Part shown: positions 12,901-26,593 of the stretch, in pieces
Numbering within the stretch: the first letter of the stretch is position 1
Layout of the letters: every line of letters begins with the position of its first letter
Source of the DNA: Vandiemenella viatica
Taxonomy: Eukaryota; Arthropoda; Insecta; Orthoptera; Morabidae
DNA: 64,000 nt
Direction of reading: 5' to 3'
Assembly: GCA_031002005.1 (NCBI GenBank)
Contig: JARYHS010008074.1
Span: forward strand, 346,418,932 to 346,482,931
Notes under the pieces: model-generated
Seen by the model: only the letters and a program-made list of their open reading frames with translations
Databases searched by the model: none
Told to the model about the DNA's origin: nothing
Program-made: the position numbers and the translations under genes

Positions 12901-15900
12901 TAACCTGGGAACATTGTGCATAGTGAACCTGCACTGGTAGGTTTCGTGTGTGTCGGTTAGTCCAGGGTGGTAGCCGGAAACCGATGAGCCAGGCCAGGAA
13001 CATGTGGCAGCCATGACTATTTTTCTTACCAGAGTCTTGAATTAACAAATACTATGAACTTATAAATTTTCAAAGGGGGTTAAGTCAGTAAATTTCTTCC
13101 TCTTCATAATCTACAATCTCTTGGAAACGTTTGGTTCGATCGCCTACTCAACTGTAAATGCAAATTTTCAAAAATATGACTATGAAATAAATTCCAAATT
13201 TTTCTTCAATTTTATGTGCTATCATAGTGAACAGTAACCTTTCCTAAGCTTTTGGTTCAAATAAGCTTTGTGGCGGCCGTTAAGCTTTACAGTTGAATAT
13301 CCAGGGATTTACATGGTCATTTAGAAATTATTAAGGCAAATTCAGAGAACTTTCTTCAAGGTAACACTCAGTTAAGGTGTCTAAGCCTGATACTACAACC
13401 CCGGAATCAGCTTAGTCCCTTACAACTACTAATCTGCTTATCCTGATATATGTTTAATCCAGTCATTAACATCATGGGCAGCAGGCAAAACAGTCACCTC
13501 AATTCACACACAATCATTTTTTTTATTATTATTATTTTTTTACTTGTGGCTTTACGCCTCGTCGACATCGAGGTCATTAGAGGTGGGATGGGACTGGGGA
13601 AAAGGAACTGGAAGGAATTCATCCATAGCCTTTTGAAGGAAGCATCCCAGCATTCGCCTGGAGTGAATTGGGAAAACCATGGAAAACCCAGATCTGGATG
13701 CCCGGACGGGGATTCGAACCAGCGTCCTCCCAAATGTGAGGCCAGAACATAAACTGCTCACCCACCATGCTCGGTCACACAATCTTCCTTGCCAATTAAG
13801 CAAAAACACGTGCATCAGTACACATCAATGTGGACAATGCCAAACAGTATTTTTGCTTCTATCCAGTTTATTCAAGGTGTCACAAAATTCAGTTAAAGTT
13901 GGTTATCCAACAGAGCAAAGTTATTATTTTTTTTTAAATGTGTGTTTTTAAACTTTATAATAGAAATACAACAGAACAATCTATTTCTGCATATATAAAT
14001 CTGTAAGCGGGCTGTCTGTTTGTTAACATATCATGCAAAAACTACCAAACCGATTTGGATGAGTCTTCATATTTTGAAAGTACGTCTAATTCAAGGCTGC
14101 CCAACCAATTTCGGTGATTGGACACAATTTTGATTCTAAGTTAGCCTGCAGGCCTATAGTTACAATAGATATTTTAATATAACAAAGATATAAGTAACAC
14201 AGTTTAATTGCAATAAAAAATAAAAACCAACAATGAGGCCTTTGCAGAGTTGTTTTTTTTTTTAATTATAGTCAAAAAGTAAAAAACATTACTGAGAACT
14301 TTGTGTAGATTTTGGAGCTAGCATATTCTAGGCCGTTGCCGCTGGCCAGCAAATTTAAATGCGCTGGCAGGCCTTGGGTTGGGCAGCCTTGGTCTAGTTT
14401 AAGAACTGTGGTATATCTTATCACTTTATTTGACCAGGGGATGGAGTAAGAAATGATAATCTGTTTGTAACCAGAACAGATAAATGCCATAAATCATATT
14501 GCATCTCAAGTAAACACTTATTCTTAACCTAATAAGATACCCTACAATTACCACACATCACAGACTCTTCGCATTCTGTTAACATCATTTTTGATATGCA
14601 ACTTTTGTTATTTATTTCTCCAGATTTTTTATTTTTTCAAACCTATACATTAGAATCATCGGAAAAGGTAAACAATTGCATCAAAGACCAACGCTTCAAT
14701 AAACTGTGATATTTACTTTACATTAAAGATCCAAGGACACTACATCACAATTGTTAGAAAGAATCCTAATAAAAGTTTCTACTTAATATCGATAGTTAAT
14801 TTTGATCACATGTAATTTTCTGGTTGTTTCATTATACTATATCAACAAAGAATTTACCTGTCAGCATCAACATCAAAATCTGAAAAAAATCACGTCCATT
14901 ACCTAAATGATAGTAAATTGATTGAAATGGGTAAAAAACAGAAATGTTATGATAAGATTTATGTAGAATATTTTTTCTTCTTATTAAAATGCCTATTTTT
15001 CTTTTAGCTCTGTGAACATCTGATTATTTAATTTAACAATTTTTTCGTTTTACATTCTCCATGGGGTTAGAACAATATTTATATAGAATATTTTATCATC
15101 ATATTTGAATGCCTAATATTATATTAAAAATACAAAAAATGAAAATCAAGAACTACTGAACAGATTTTGATGAGGTTTTTACGGTTTGGAAGCTTAGAGT
15201 CTGAGGTATGACTTAAGATGTATTTTTAACTGCTCAGTAGCAGGAAATTATAATCTCTTCTGAACTAAAAGCTTTATTTTACCTATGACCAGGCTTAACT
15301 TGAAAACTATTTCGAAGTTTTTGATGGAGTTTTCACAGTTCCTCAGAGTTGTACTTAAAATCTGAGATTTATATCATGCTACCTTAACTTGGAATGGAGC
15401 AGAAGATTAAAATCTGCTTCAATCTTTTAGAAAGAAATACATATGACACTATATTAATGCTTTCTACCAGTTATTTCCACAGGCACTGATTATTCAGTAT
15501 TCTAACCCAGTAGATGGTCACAGTGTAGCAAAACAGCTTAACTGAAGGTTTTCTGTAAGGATAGATAGTATTCCCATGGAGGTGATGTATTTATAGCTTC
15601 CTCAATGTAATGAAGTAGACACTGATAAGATCTGTGAAATCATATGTATTAAATTCAGGTTAGCCACGAAAAAAATTTGAGATAGACACCTTCTTCCATC
15701 CACTAGATGCATTAAGAAAAACTGTAAACAATATAGCTAATTACTTCCAGGATCATGCAATAATACAAAATAATGATTTCAATTTGCCTCGTAATGACTG
15801 GCGTGATAAAACAGCATGTGAAATCATTCTCAAACTGTTCTCAGACCACCATCTTGAGCACCTAGTTACTGAACAACCCGGTGCCATAGCAGTAATAAAA

Positions 15901-18900
15901 ACATTTTATATCTTAAGGTTAAAAAAGGTCTGAATTATTCACGGACATTTCAATTACAACTGTAATAAGAGGCCACAAAGCAGTAACTGCAAAAGTAAAA
16001 TTAATAAACAAGCACTAAAAGAAAAAGAAAGGATTGCTTACAGATTTTAAAACATCTCAGAGGAATATTTTAGACCATACCCGAGGGAGAATTACCGTAT
16101 CTTCAGAGAATCAAAAGGCACCGTTGAAAAGATGTAGCACTGATTTATATATATCATCCCGGAAGGTATCTATGTACATATATTGAAAAGGACAATTACA
16201 GAAGGGAATGACCCACCATGGTATATACATTAAATTAAAAGATTGCTCAAATATAAAATAAGGATACACCATGATTGAAAAGGATGGAGAACCATAGATA
16301 CTTAGAACATTCAGTAAAGAGAGCAAGTTGAGAATGTAATAAGCGAGGTCTCTAATGACTTCCACTGTAGTTTGCTTTCTATGAACCACAGAGAAAACCT
16401 AAACATCTTATTCACTGACATCTGAAGTTTTAACTACTGTGACCCCATGAATGAGTAGTTGTTAATTCTAAAGGGCCCATTTGTGATAATTTAGGAACTA
16501 GATTGTTTATTACTGTTGATATCTAGGTAAATGACTGCTAATGCTGATATCATTGCTGTCAGGTTCAAAGACGTTTTGGTGAAACAGCATGGGCATTAAG
16601 CTTAACACCATGTTTTCGTGGATGCAAGCAGAAGGTATTTGTATACATTTGAATACTGATTTAATTATTGGAGTTTTAATCCCTTGAGCAAATTAAAATG
16701 TAAATACAGGTTGTACTACACATTCTTTCAGAGGTCTTGATTTACAGTATCTTCCTCTATTCATGCCAATCCACCATTGCACCTCTTCTGCTAGGCTTAT
16801 GAGCTGTCATGCCACACTTTGCTCAACTGGGTCAACCTTTACATGTTGGTGTCTTGGGATCAAAATGATAACACTAGAAACAGAACATATAGTTTGGCAC
16901 ATGTAGTTATACCGGAGATTCTTGCAAATTTTACCCTTTTGAAGAGAAATGTCAAAGGTTACTGTTCTGGACAGTACTATTTTTGTCAGTCTCTAAAATA
17001 ATCAAATTAAAGCAGAGGCAGGAAAGCACTGGTGGTCAAGGAATGGAAAGAAATTTGACCATAGCCTTTTGAAGGAAACATTCCAGCAATCCCCTTAAAG
17101 TGATTTCAGGAAACAATGGAAAACCAAATCTGGGCTGTTGGATGGAGATTCAAATCTGCATCTTCCTGAATGTGAGGCCATAGCATTACTTCTCATCCAC
17201 TTTGCTTGGTGGATGTTTCGAGCAGAATACAGAGTGATTCAACAGATTTTACAGTATCCCACAGCATCTACACAGAAAACAATAACGCTATGAAGTGGAT
17301 ACATTAAACATTCAGAAACGAGAAAAGCCACCACTTACTGAAGTTGAAGATCGCTGCAATGTCAAAATGTGGAAATACATGTACACACATAGAGCATTGA
17401 AATTTTTGGGCCTATATCCCTTCCTCAATAACAGAAAGAGGCAGAAACTGGCACATATATATGTTCCACAACCCAGTAAACGGGGAAAGCTTCATCACCA
17501 AACAACTTGTCACATGTGTATCCTCCCATCTGATACATCTATTAACATGCAACCATTGCCCAATCTTTTACATAGTTTAGACCACTAATCCATTGGTTAT
17601 CAGAATGAACGAACACAGACAGACAAACCATATTCATGCAGAATCCTTACCACACAGTATCTCATCATGACACCACACATGATACCAAAACTTTCAATTT
17701 TCGATTCACCTTTCACGGCATCAGAGATCTCTCAGACAGAAGCAGCATCTCTGAATTCAGAAGGTGGGAACTGTTTTACAATTATAAATTGAGCACCAGA
17801 CAGCTATCGGGTCTTAATTTAAGATAACACCCAGTTTTCTTCCTTCTTTTCCACCCATTTCCCAATCACTGTATCTCTTCCCACAAGAAACACAGCTCAC
17901 CAGAGCTAAACCTTGAACAGTGTAGAATACCTTTTTTTATTTTATATTCAAGTACAAGAAAAATTAATAGGTTAATATTTTCTGCAGACTTCTTTTGTGT
18001 GGCAGTGATTTCTTCCTGCAAAATGTTTCACAATTTTTGGGTTTATGCCTTTCAAACCCCAAGCATAATTCCCACCATTTTGGTTTCCTCCACCATAAGC
18101 TGCTAGCAAACAATCTGTGCCTCAAATCAGCTGCCAGTCTCCGACAGGTAGCAGCCTCACTCTATTGTTGTGTGCTCCATTGCAATTAAATTAAATTAAA
18201 TTAAAAAAGGGATATAGCCCCAAAATTTAAATGCTCAATGTGTGTGTATGCATTTTTCAGAATTTCGACACAGCTGCTATCTTCAACTTTGAGAAGTGGT
18301 GGTTATTCTCTGATCTAAATGTTTATATGCTTTATAGCTCATCAATTTTGACATCATTACAGATGGGAAAGGACTGTGGGCTAGGAATGGGAAGAAATTT
18401 GGGCATAGCCTCCTGAAGGAATCATCCCAGCATTCTCATGGAGTGATTTCTGGAAATCGTGGAAATCTGAAATATGGATGGCCTAACGGATTCGAACCTA
18501 CATCTTCCCAAATGCAAGGCCAGAGCGTTAGTGCTCACCTGATTTCTGAGCAGCAGGCACCACAGCAAAAATCAGAAAAGAAAAATATTTAAGCATATGC
18601 AAAATTTATATGGCATCCAATATATTGGTTATAGATAGTCTTTACTAACTGAAATAAAGGAAAAGTTCTATGGATAAAATTTAGTATTAGACTAAAGTTA
18701 TATGCTTATTTATTTAATATTATATACTAGCATTGCTCGGCATGTGTTTTAGTGCCTGCTTTTATTTCTTAAGTGGGTACACATATAGAAAACACATCAA
18801 TATTAACAAAATAACTGGAAGACAATAATTTTTATTCATTAAATTAAAATTGAAAAATTTATTCTGGCACTTTGCATTATACAATATTTTCAGTCGTCCC

Positions 18901-19386
18901 TATTCTGCAAAAGTAGAGTACCCAGCATTGCTAGGAGGCTGGATATGAAAGTTCTGATGTGTTATCCCTTTTGATCGGAATGTTGTAAACATTCTGCATC
19001 ACATCCACTTTCGAGACATTCACGAAAAACTAAATGATTTCATGTGTAAATTTTGTTTAAGAAGGGTGATGGCTGAGAGTAGGTGGGTTTTTGTAAACTT
19101 AATGTAAATACATTTCTCTTTGTTTTAAAGTATGTCTGCAGTGTCAAAAATCTGATAAAAACTGTGAGTTTCTATAAACAACTTTTGAAATTAAGATGGG
19201 TGGGAGTAGATGGGAAGAGGGGTTGGATTTTTGTAAACCAGTACTTTTCTATTTGCTTTAAAGTATACGTGTACAAAGTTCCTTCAAAATTGGATAGAAA
19301 CTGTAACTTTGTATAAAGAACATTGATATAAATTAATGGGGTGGAAAGAGTGAGAGAAGTTTGGTTTCTGAAAATCAAATTTAGAC

Positions 19387-19423
<37 letters not shown>

Positions 19424-22400
19424 TGTATACGTGTGCAAAGGACCATTGAAATTGGATGAAATCTGTGGATATGTATAAGAAACGTTTACAAAAATAAGTG
19501 GGTGGAAAGGGGGCACTTAAATGTAGACAATATTTTTCTGTTGGTTTAAAAGAATGCGTGCACAACGTTCCATTGATATTGGATAAAAACTGTAGATGTA
19601 TATTTAAAAAAAAAACATTGACAAAAATTATGGAGCTGGAAAGGGGGAAGAGGTTGGATTTCTGAAAACCAAATGTTTATTTTAAAGTATATGTGTGGAA
19701 AGTTCCATCAAAATCGGATAAAAAAATGTGAATTTTTATATAAAATTAAGGATTGTAAAGAGAAAAAATGGGGGGGGGGTATTTTTTGATTTCTTTCATC
19801 AGAAACCTTTGCACACAATAACTCACCAAAGTTTCATTGTAATCAGATGAATGGTATAGGAACGTATAGAAGACGAACATACAAACGAACAAACATTCAT
19901 TTTTATATATAAGATTTAATGTTCCAGTATGTTATGATCTTTCATAACTTACTTTGTTACTGCAGCAACTCTCATGTGTGAAAATAAGGCCTGAGCAGGT
20001 TCCTACTTCTTTAATATACTTGTTTTACTGGCTACAAAGTACAAAGGAGTTTACCATGAATTGCAGACAGTTTTGATTCCTGAAAGAAATGTTAACATGA
20101 TAAAAGGAATGTATATTTGCACTCATGTATTGAAAACAAATATGTTGTATGATGGCTCTATGATTCTGTACCAATGGTGCACATCCTTTATATTGATTTA
20201 AATAGCCGTGCGTTATACTGTTATAAATCTGGAAGCAAGCTGCGTGTATCTGAGAGATATCATGCAAAAACTACAACATCAATTTGGGTGGTGTTTTCAA
20301 ATTTTTAGAGCTAATTGTCTGGATCAAAATCTGCAGAAACAGCTAATGACTTATATGTACCGAGGGGATGGATAATCATTTCTAGATGGAAAAATCATGG
20401 GCCACGGATCACACTATATGAGTTGGTCACTCCTTTCAACAATAATCGACAAAATATCACACAACTTTTCTTGGGATTATGTTTCAATTCTTGACTTAGG
20501 CTATTATTTATTCAGTTCTCCAAAATGGAAAACATTAAAATTATCAGAACATATCAGTTAAACATAATAAGAGCAAGAAATATTTAAATTACATAAACAT
20601 CTTTGTGCTTCAAAAGCCACTAAAGATCATACTACTGTACTATGTTTCACATTATGTTATGTTACTCTCCAGTTTCTGTATACAGCAAGTGAAAATAAAT
20701 GGAATTCATTAATAAAACAACTACTTCATAAGTGCACTTCAGAAAGCATAACTTATTTGTGGATTTTAATCTGTTGTATGTAAGTCAAAATGTAACCAAG
20801 ACACTGTAAAACTTAATCATATTCATGCAAATTCAGATGGTGGTCCCATAATGTGACTCACCTCAGACGAAACTGTCCTTTTGGTATGAAAATTTGTACA
20901 CACTTTCCAGGAGTGTTATCATTTTGAAATATTATATGTTATAACCATTAAATATATAATAAATGGGGGATTATATGATGGAATTTGATGATGTATTCAT
21001 ACGTAACCTGATGAAAAAAATCTAAAATAAATAACGTAACTTTTTTTGATATCTTGCTTAGATCTCGAGATATCGTATCTCAAAATTGAGGTGGTTAGTT
21101 TAGGATGCGCCATGAACCAAGAGAAAAATTCACTAAAGCCACACAAGGAACAACACAGTGGACATGCAGAGTAGGTGTTTTGTTTTCTTCATAGCTGTTG
21201 TGGTCAGGTTGAAATACGGCCTGTACCAGAAAAACCTTACCAAAAGCACAAGGAACTATAGCTATGACTGATTTTTGAGGTTTGATATCTCGTAACTATG
21301 TGAGAGATTAAAAGATTTGATTCTTTACTTTCAATATATTTCATTGGGTTACGTAAGTATCCACCATCAAATTGCAGCTCCACGGTTATGATAGCGCTGC
21401 AACTAAATGGGAAAAAATCATTCGAAATATGGGCAGTTCCATACAAGTTGTTATGCAAGAAATATATCTTGTTACCTGTTTATGTTCATTGTAGCTATTT
21501 CTCAGGCTTCATTCTTCAAGACAAAACTGCATTCTGTGTCCATGTGACATAGGGAAGAATTATCAGCACACAAACTTTTTTTTATGCATAGAATTGAATG
21601 ATGATAGCTTACATGTTGCTCGAATGATTAACAATCTAGTGCATTTTGCATGGCAGCCAACCTCTTAAGACAAATCCAATTACAATAACAAGCACTCTCA
21701 GTTTTTATTCTGGTGCAGGCTGCATTTCCCTATGGATGGTTTATATACAAAATAAAAATGTTTCTTGGCATAATGTCTGCATTCCATTCCTACCCAAATA
21801 AAGACTTTATTCATGAGTGTTTATTGTTGTGTCTACCCGTACATACTTCACCATGAAGGTTATGTTATGTTAATGGCTCAGTGTCGTAGATTGTTGTCAA
21901 TTACAATACAAAACAGCATCACTTTTCACCCTGGTCCAGGCAAAATTTAAATTATAGACGGTCCATACAAATAAAAAAAATATGTTGCTTGGTGTATTTC
22001 TGCTTTCCATTCTTACAAAAATAATATCTTTATTTGTAGGTGTTTACTGTGGTGTCTACTTATACGTGCATCACCGTGAAGGTTACATAATCTCAATGCA
22101 TCAGCATCAGATTATTTTCCCCCTTTTTTCATATTTTTTATAATTAGGATAGGTATTCAACTAAACAGAATTGTAATATTTTTGGCTCTCCATGATAACA
22201 TTTGGTATTAGATAGCTAAAATGCATATACTGAGGACCAAGTGTGTGAAGCAGCTGGCAAATGCTAGTTATTTATACATATCTTAAGCCCAATACCCTAT
22301 GGCCTGCCAACATGGGAAAGTGGTGGGAATACAAAAGCAGTTGTGTTTAATATATTATACAGCTTATCGGGCGACGATCTGTGTGTGCACACATCCGAAA

Positions 22401-25400
22401 CCTAATAGCCCATTTCTCTACTACTTGAATGAGGTCATTACCGAAATATTGTATATTTGTTTGTCCACCTTTGTGTTTTCTCTCATTGCAGCCATCTACC
22501 TTGGTATATGGTGGGTTAATTTCCCTTTCCTCTATTATTTATGTTGCATATAAGCTACTACCATTTTCCTTAGTATTATATATTCAGGTTTACCATTTTT
22601 TCCCCACAAGCTCTTTTGATGCCCATCAGATGGCACAAAAGTTTCAATTATCTGTAAAGGGGATTTATTGCCGGATACCATGAAACTCATTAACATTATT
22701 GGCAATTCAGGAATCACACATCATCATGATCCTCCAGTGCTTACATTTATCACATCAGCAGAATTTATTTTTGTCTGCTATCAAATACAATGCCTACTGT
22801 CATGAACTCAGTTGATGGAATGAAGCATACAATTTGAACATAGCCTAAAGGATCTTGCCAAGCACCATAGGAGAATATAGGAGTTATACTAATTACAACA
22901 CCTGGTTAAAAGTAAGTATGTGCTAAACAGAATCAACCATTTATATCAGCAATATTTCTGCTCACATAAACTTCAATGAGTTCATTTTATCAGTTAAATG
23001 TCAAAATGGTTATCAGATTACTGTCCTATTTCATTACTAACAACACTGTCCAAAGTTTTTGAGAAAGCAATGTACAACAGAGCTTACCAGCAACTAAAAA
23101 ATAAAAATATTTTAAATAAATCACAATCTGGTTTTCAAAAGAGTCATTCAACAGAACAACCCATATTTGGATTCATTGACAATTCCTATGGGAACTTTCT
23201 GTGACTTGTCTAAAGGCATTTGACTGTTGATCATGAAATTATGATGCAAAAATTAAAGTGTTGTGATATAGATAGCACAGCTAATAAATGGCTCTTTAGT
23301 TCTTACCTTTTGAATAGAAAAAAAGTGTCAATGAAACATTTTTTGCTGCATCATGTAGTTCACTGTTTTCTGAATGAGGATTTATCAGATGTGGAGTACC
23401 TCAGAGTTCTATTTTTGGGGTCACTATTATTTTTAATATTGATAAATGACCTACCCAGTGTTATAACCAAAAACTTAAAACTTGACCAATTTGAAGAGCA
23501 AACAAACATAGGAATTAAAAATACTCCAAATTTCTGTACCAAACATATTTCAAATTATATCTTTGACCTTATTAATAATTTGTTTACAGCTAATGGCTTG
23601 TCCTTAATTTTTTATAAAACTTAAGTTGTGCAATTCAGTTCATCACACAGATTATCATCAAACAAAGCCATAAAATTTGCAAGCCAGTCCATTCAAGAGG
23701 TAGAGTATGTGAAATTTCTAGGTTTCAATATTGATCATAATTCAAATTAGAGGGTGCATGTATCCAAATTACAGAAATTTTTTTTTGTTTATCACTTTAC
23801 ACCTCATCGAGGTCATTACAGGTAAGAAAGGATTTGGGACAAGGAACGAGAAGGAATTTGGCTATGGCCTATTGAAGGAAGCATCCCGGCAATAGCCTGG
23901 AGTGATCTGAGGAAACCATGCAAAACCAAAATCTGGATGCCCGGACGGTGATTCAAACCCAGGTCCTTCCGAATGCAAGGCCAGATTGTTACCCAGACTT
24001 ACGTATTTGCAATTCGTACAATTTAAGCAATAGATGGTCTCTGTATGAGGAATCTAGTTTATTTTGCTTATTTTCACTCTTTAATGTCATATGTCTTTAA
24101 TGCAATAATATACTGTAAAATACTACTCTCCTTTATTTATTTATTATTATTTTTATTTTTTTTTTTGGCTGTCATCAGCCTCTTAACTGGTTTGATGCAA
24201 TCTTCCATCCCTTCATATCTTGCTCTAACCTCTTCATCTCAGCATATCCTTACCAGTCTATATCTTCTTAATTATCTACTTCATGTATTCTAGTCTATGT
24301 CTACTTATACAGCACTTACTTTTGACTCTTCCCTACACTACAAATTTACCAATCCCCCATGTTTCAAAATGTGACCCACAATACTGTATCTTTTTTTTTT
24401 TTTTTTTGCAAAGACTATTCCACAAGCTTCTTTTCTCAACTATGATTTCCAAAGCGCATTCATTTCATACTTTAACAGCCCACTTAATTTTTAGCATCTT
24501 TCAATAGAACCATATTTTAAATGCTTCAATTTTCCTTTTTTCTGTTATTCCTTAAGTTCACACTTTGCTGTTGTGCTCTTTACATTGAGTTTTAAAAAGT
24601 TCTTTCAGAGTCTTAGATCAATATTGGAAACTAAAAGAATTCTCTTTTTCATAAAATCTCTTATCACTAGTGCTATTCTGCTTTTAACACTTTCACGCCT
24701 GAGCCTTCTGCTCTTCCGGGTGCTCAAATAACTGGCCATTTTTCACGATTTTTTAAATTTTAATAACTTCTTATTAATTAAGGCTACAGCTAAGAAACTT
24801 TCTTATTATTGTAGTTTGACTTGTACACTTTTTATGTAAATGGGGTATAACATCAGAAGAAAGGTAACAAAGTGATTATAATCAAATGTATGAATATGTA
24901 CTTTCAGATTTTGAAAAAAGTGTTACAATCACTACACGGTTATCTAAAAGTCTTGCAATCACTTTATCTGAAACACTTTCCCATTCTTCAATGTCTACTT
25001 CAGAACCTGAATCATCTGTCATTTCATCTGAAAGAACTATATTTCTTCATCCTTCTATCTTTCATCCGTTATAACAGAAATTCACAGAGCAAACGACAAC
25101 AAAAACTTTCTGCAACAAGCTGCACACACGAAAAACGCGAGAGTTTCTGTAGCTGAAATAATATAATGTACATAAGATAGTCTTAGAAATACTCGCTACA
25201 AGGCAGCACGTAATATAGAAATATCGACAGACACAATACCATGCGGAAAAACCGGTATCTGACTTACAAGGCGGCGGAAATCGGCAGTTAATTGCCACCC
25301 AAGTCAGACTCAGGCTCCGGCAGCACGACAATACCATGCAGCCTGAGTCTGACTTGGGCTCCGGTGCGAAAGTGTTAACATCATTTGTGCTTTAGCCATC

Positions 25401-26534
25401 AGTTGTAATTTTACTTTCCAAGTAGCAGAATTCATTTACTTCTCCTATCGCAACTGATCCTGTTTTTATATTTAATCCACTCTGCTATTATTTCTACTTC
25501 ATTTCATCACTTTTGTCTTGCTTTGGTTTAAATTTAGTCAGAAATCTTCGCTCAATATTTTATTCATGACATACAGCAACTTCTCAATATCCTCAATTTG
25601 CTCTGCTAACAGGACAATGTCATTAGCAAATTGTACTGATTTTTTTTTCTCTTTGAACACTTACGTCACAGTCAAATTTTTCTTTTACTTCCTTTACTGC
25701 TTTCTCTACGTACAAACTGAATATTAATGGAGGCAGACTGCAATCTTGTTTCACAACTTTGCAACTCATGATTCTCTACTTTTATTATAGCCACATGGTT
25801 CTTACACAGAGTGTAAAGAATTAACCTATCGCGATATTTTACACCTCTCTTCTTTAAAAGCTTCAACAGTTTTTCTAAGTATCTTTTTTTCCTTGATCCA
25901 CTCTTCGAGTATTAAATTTAAAGTTAGAATTGCTTCTCTTGTATCACAGTTTTTCCTAAACCCAAACTGATCTTCGTCTATCTCTTCCACTATCCGTTCT
26001 ATTCTATAGTATATTACTACAATCAGTAATTTTGAAGCATGTGATGTTAGACTTACGGTGCGATAATTCTCACACTTGTCGCTTGTTCTTTCTTCAGAAA
26101 TGTGAAGATAATACTTTTATTAAAATCAGATGAAATCTCTTCTGTTCTGTAAATTTTTGTTATCAGTTTGAATAATCACTGAATTCCTTCTTCTCCTAAT
26201 GATTTCAGAAGTTTCGCAGGAATCTCATCAATTTCGACTGCCTTATTTGCTTTCAGATCTTTCAAAGCACTGTCAAAATTGTGTTCTTAAAACTCTTTTA
26301 AGTCATCAATTTTGACATTACTTTTTTTTCCAGTACCCTGTGGTTTAAATTATTCTCCTCATACAGTTTCTCTATGTATTTCTTCCATCGGTTAACTCTG
26401 TCCTCTGAGTTTACAAGACATTTCTCACGAGCTGCTTCTACACTGATCAGCCGGAACATTATGGCCAAATTACTATCAATATAAACCCTTCTAGGCGATA
26501 GTAAAATCACTTGACGAGAATTGACTGCTAGTCA

Positions 26535-26593
<59 letters not shown>

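Noticed and set aside
13514..13776. Functional tRNA gene, because of the perfect B-box
   Set aside because: No cloverleaf; the A-box and B-box are followed by a SINE body and A-rich tail, and the unit recurs seven times.
19172..19516. 114-codon minus frame with Y-I-Y-I run
   Set aside because: Reads through the 130-bp minisatellite and the (TA)n run.
25062..25337. 91-codon minus frame near the right end of the piggyBac-like element
   Set aside because: Cysteine-rich but formed by terminal palindromic sequence; no transposase motif.
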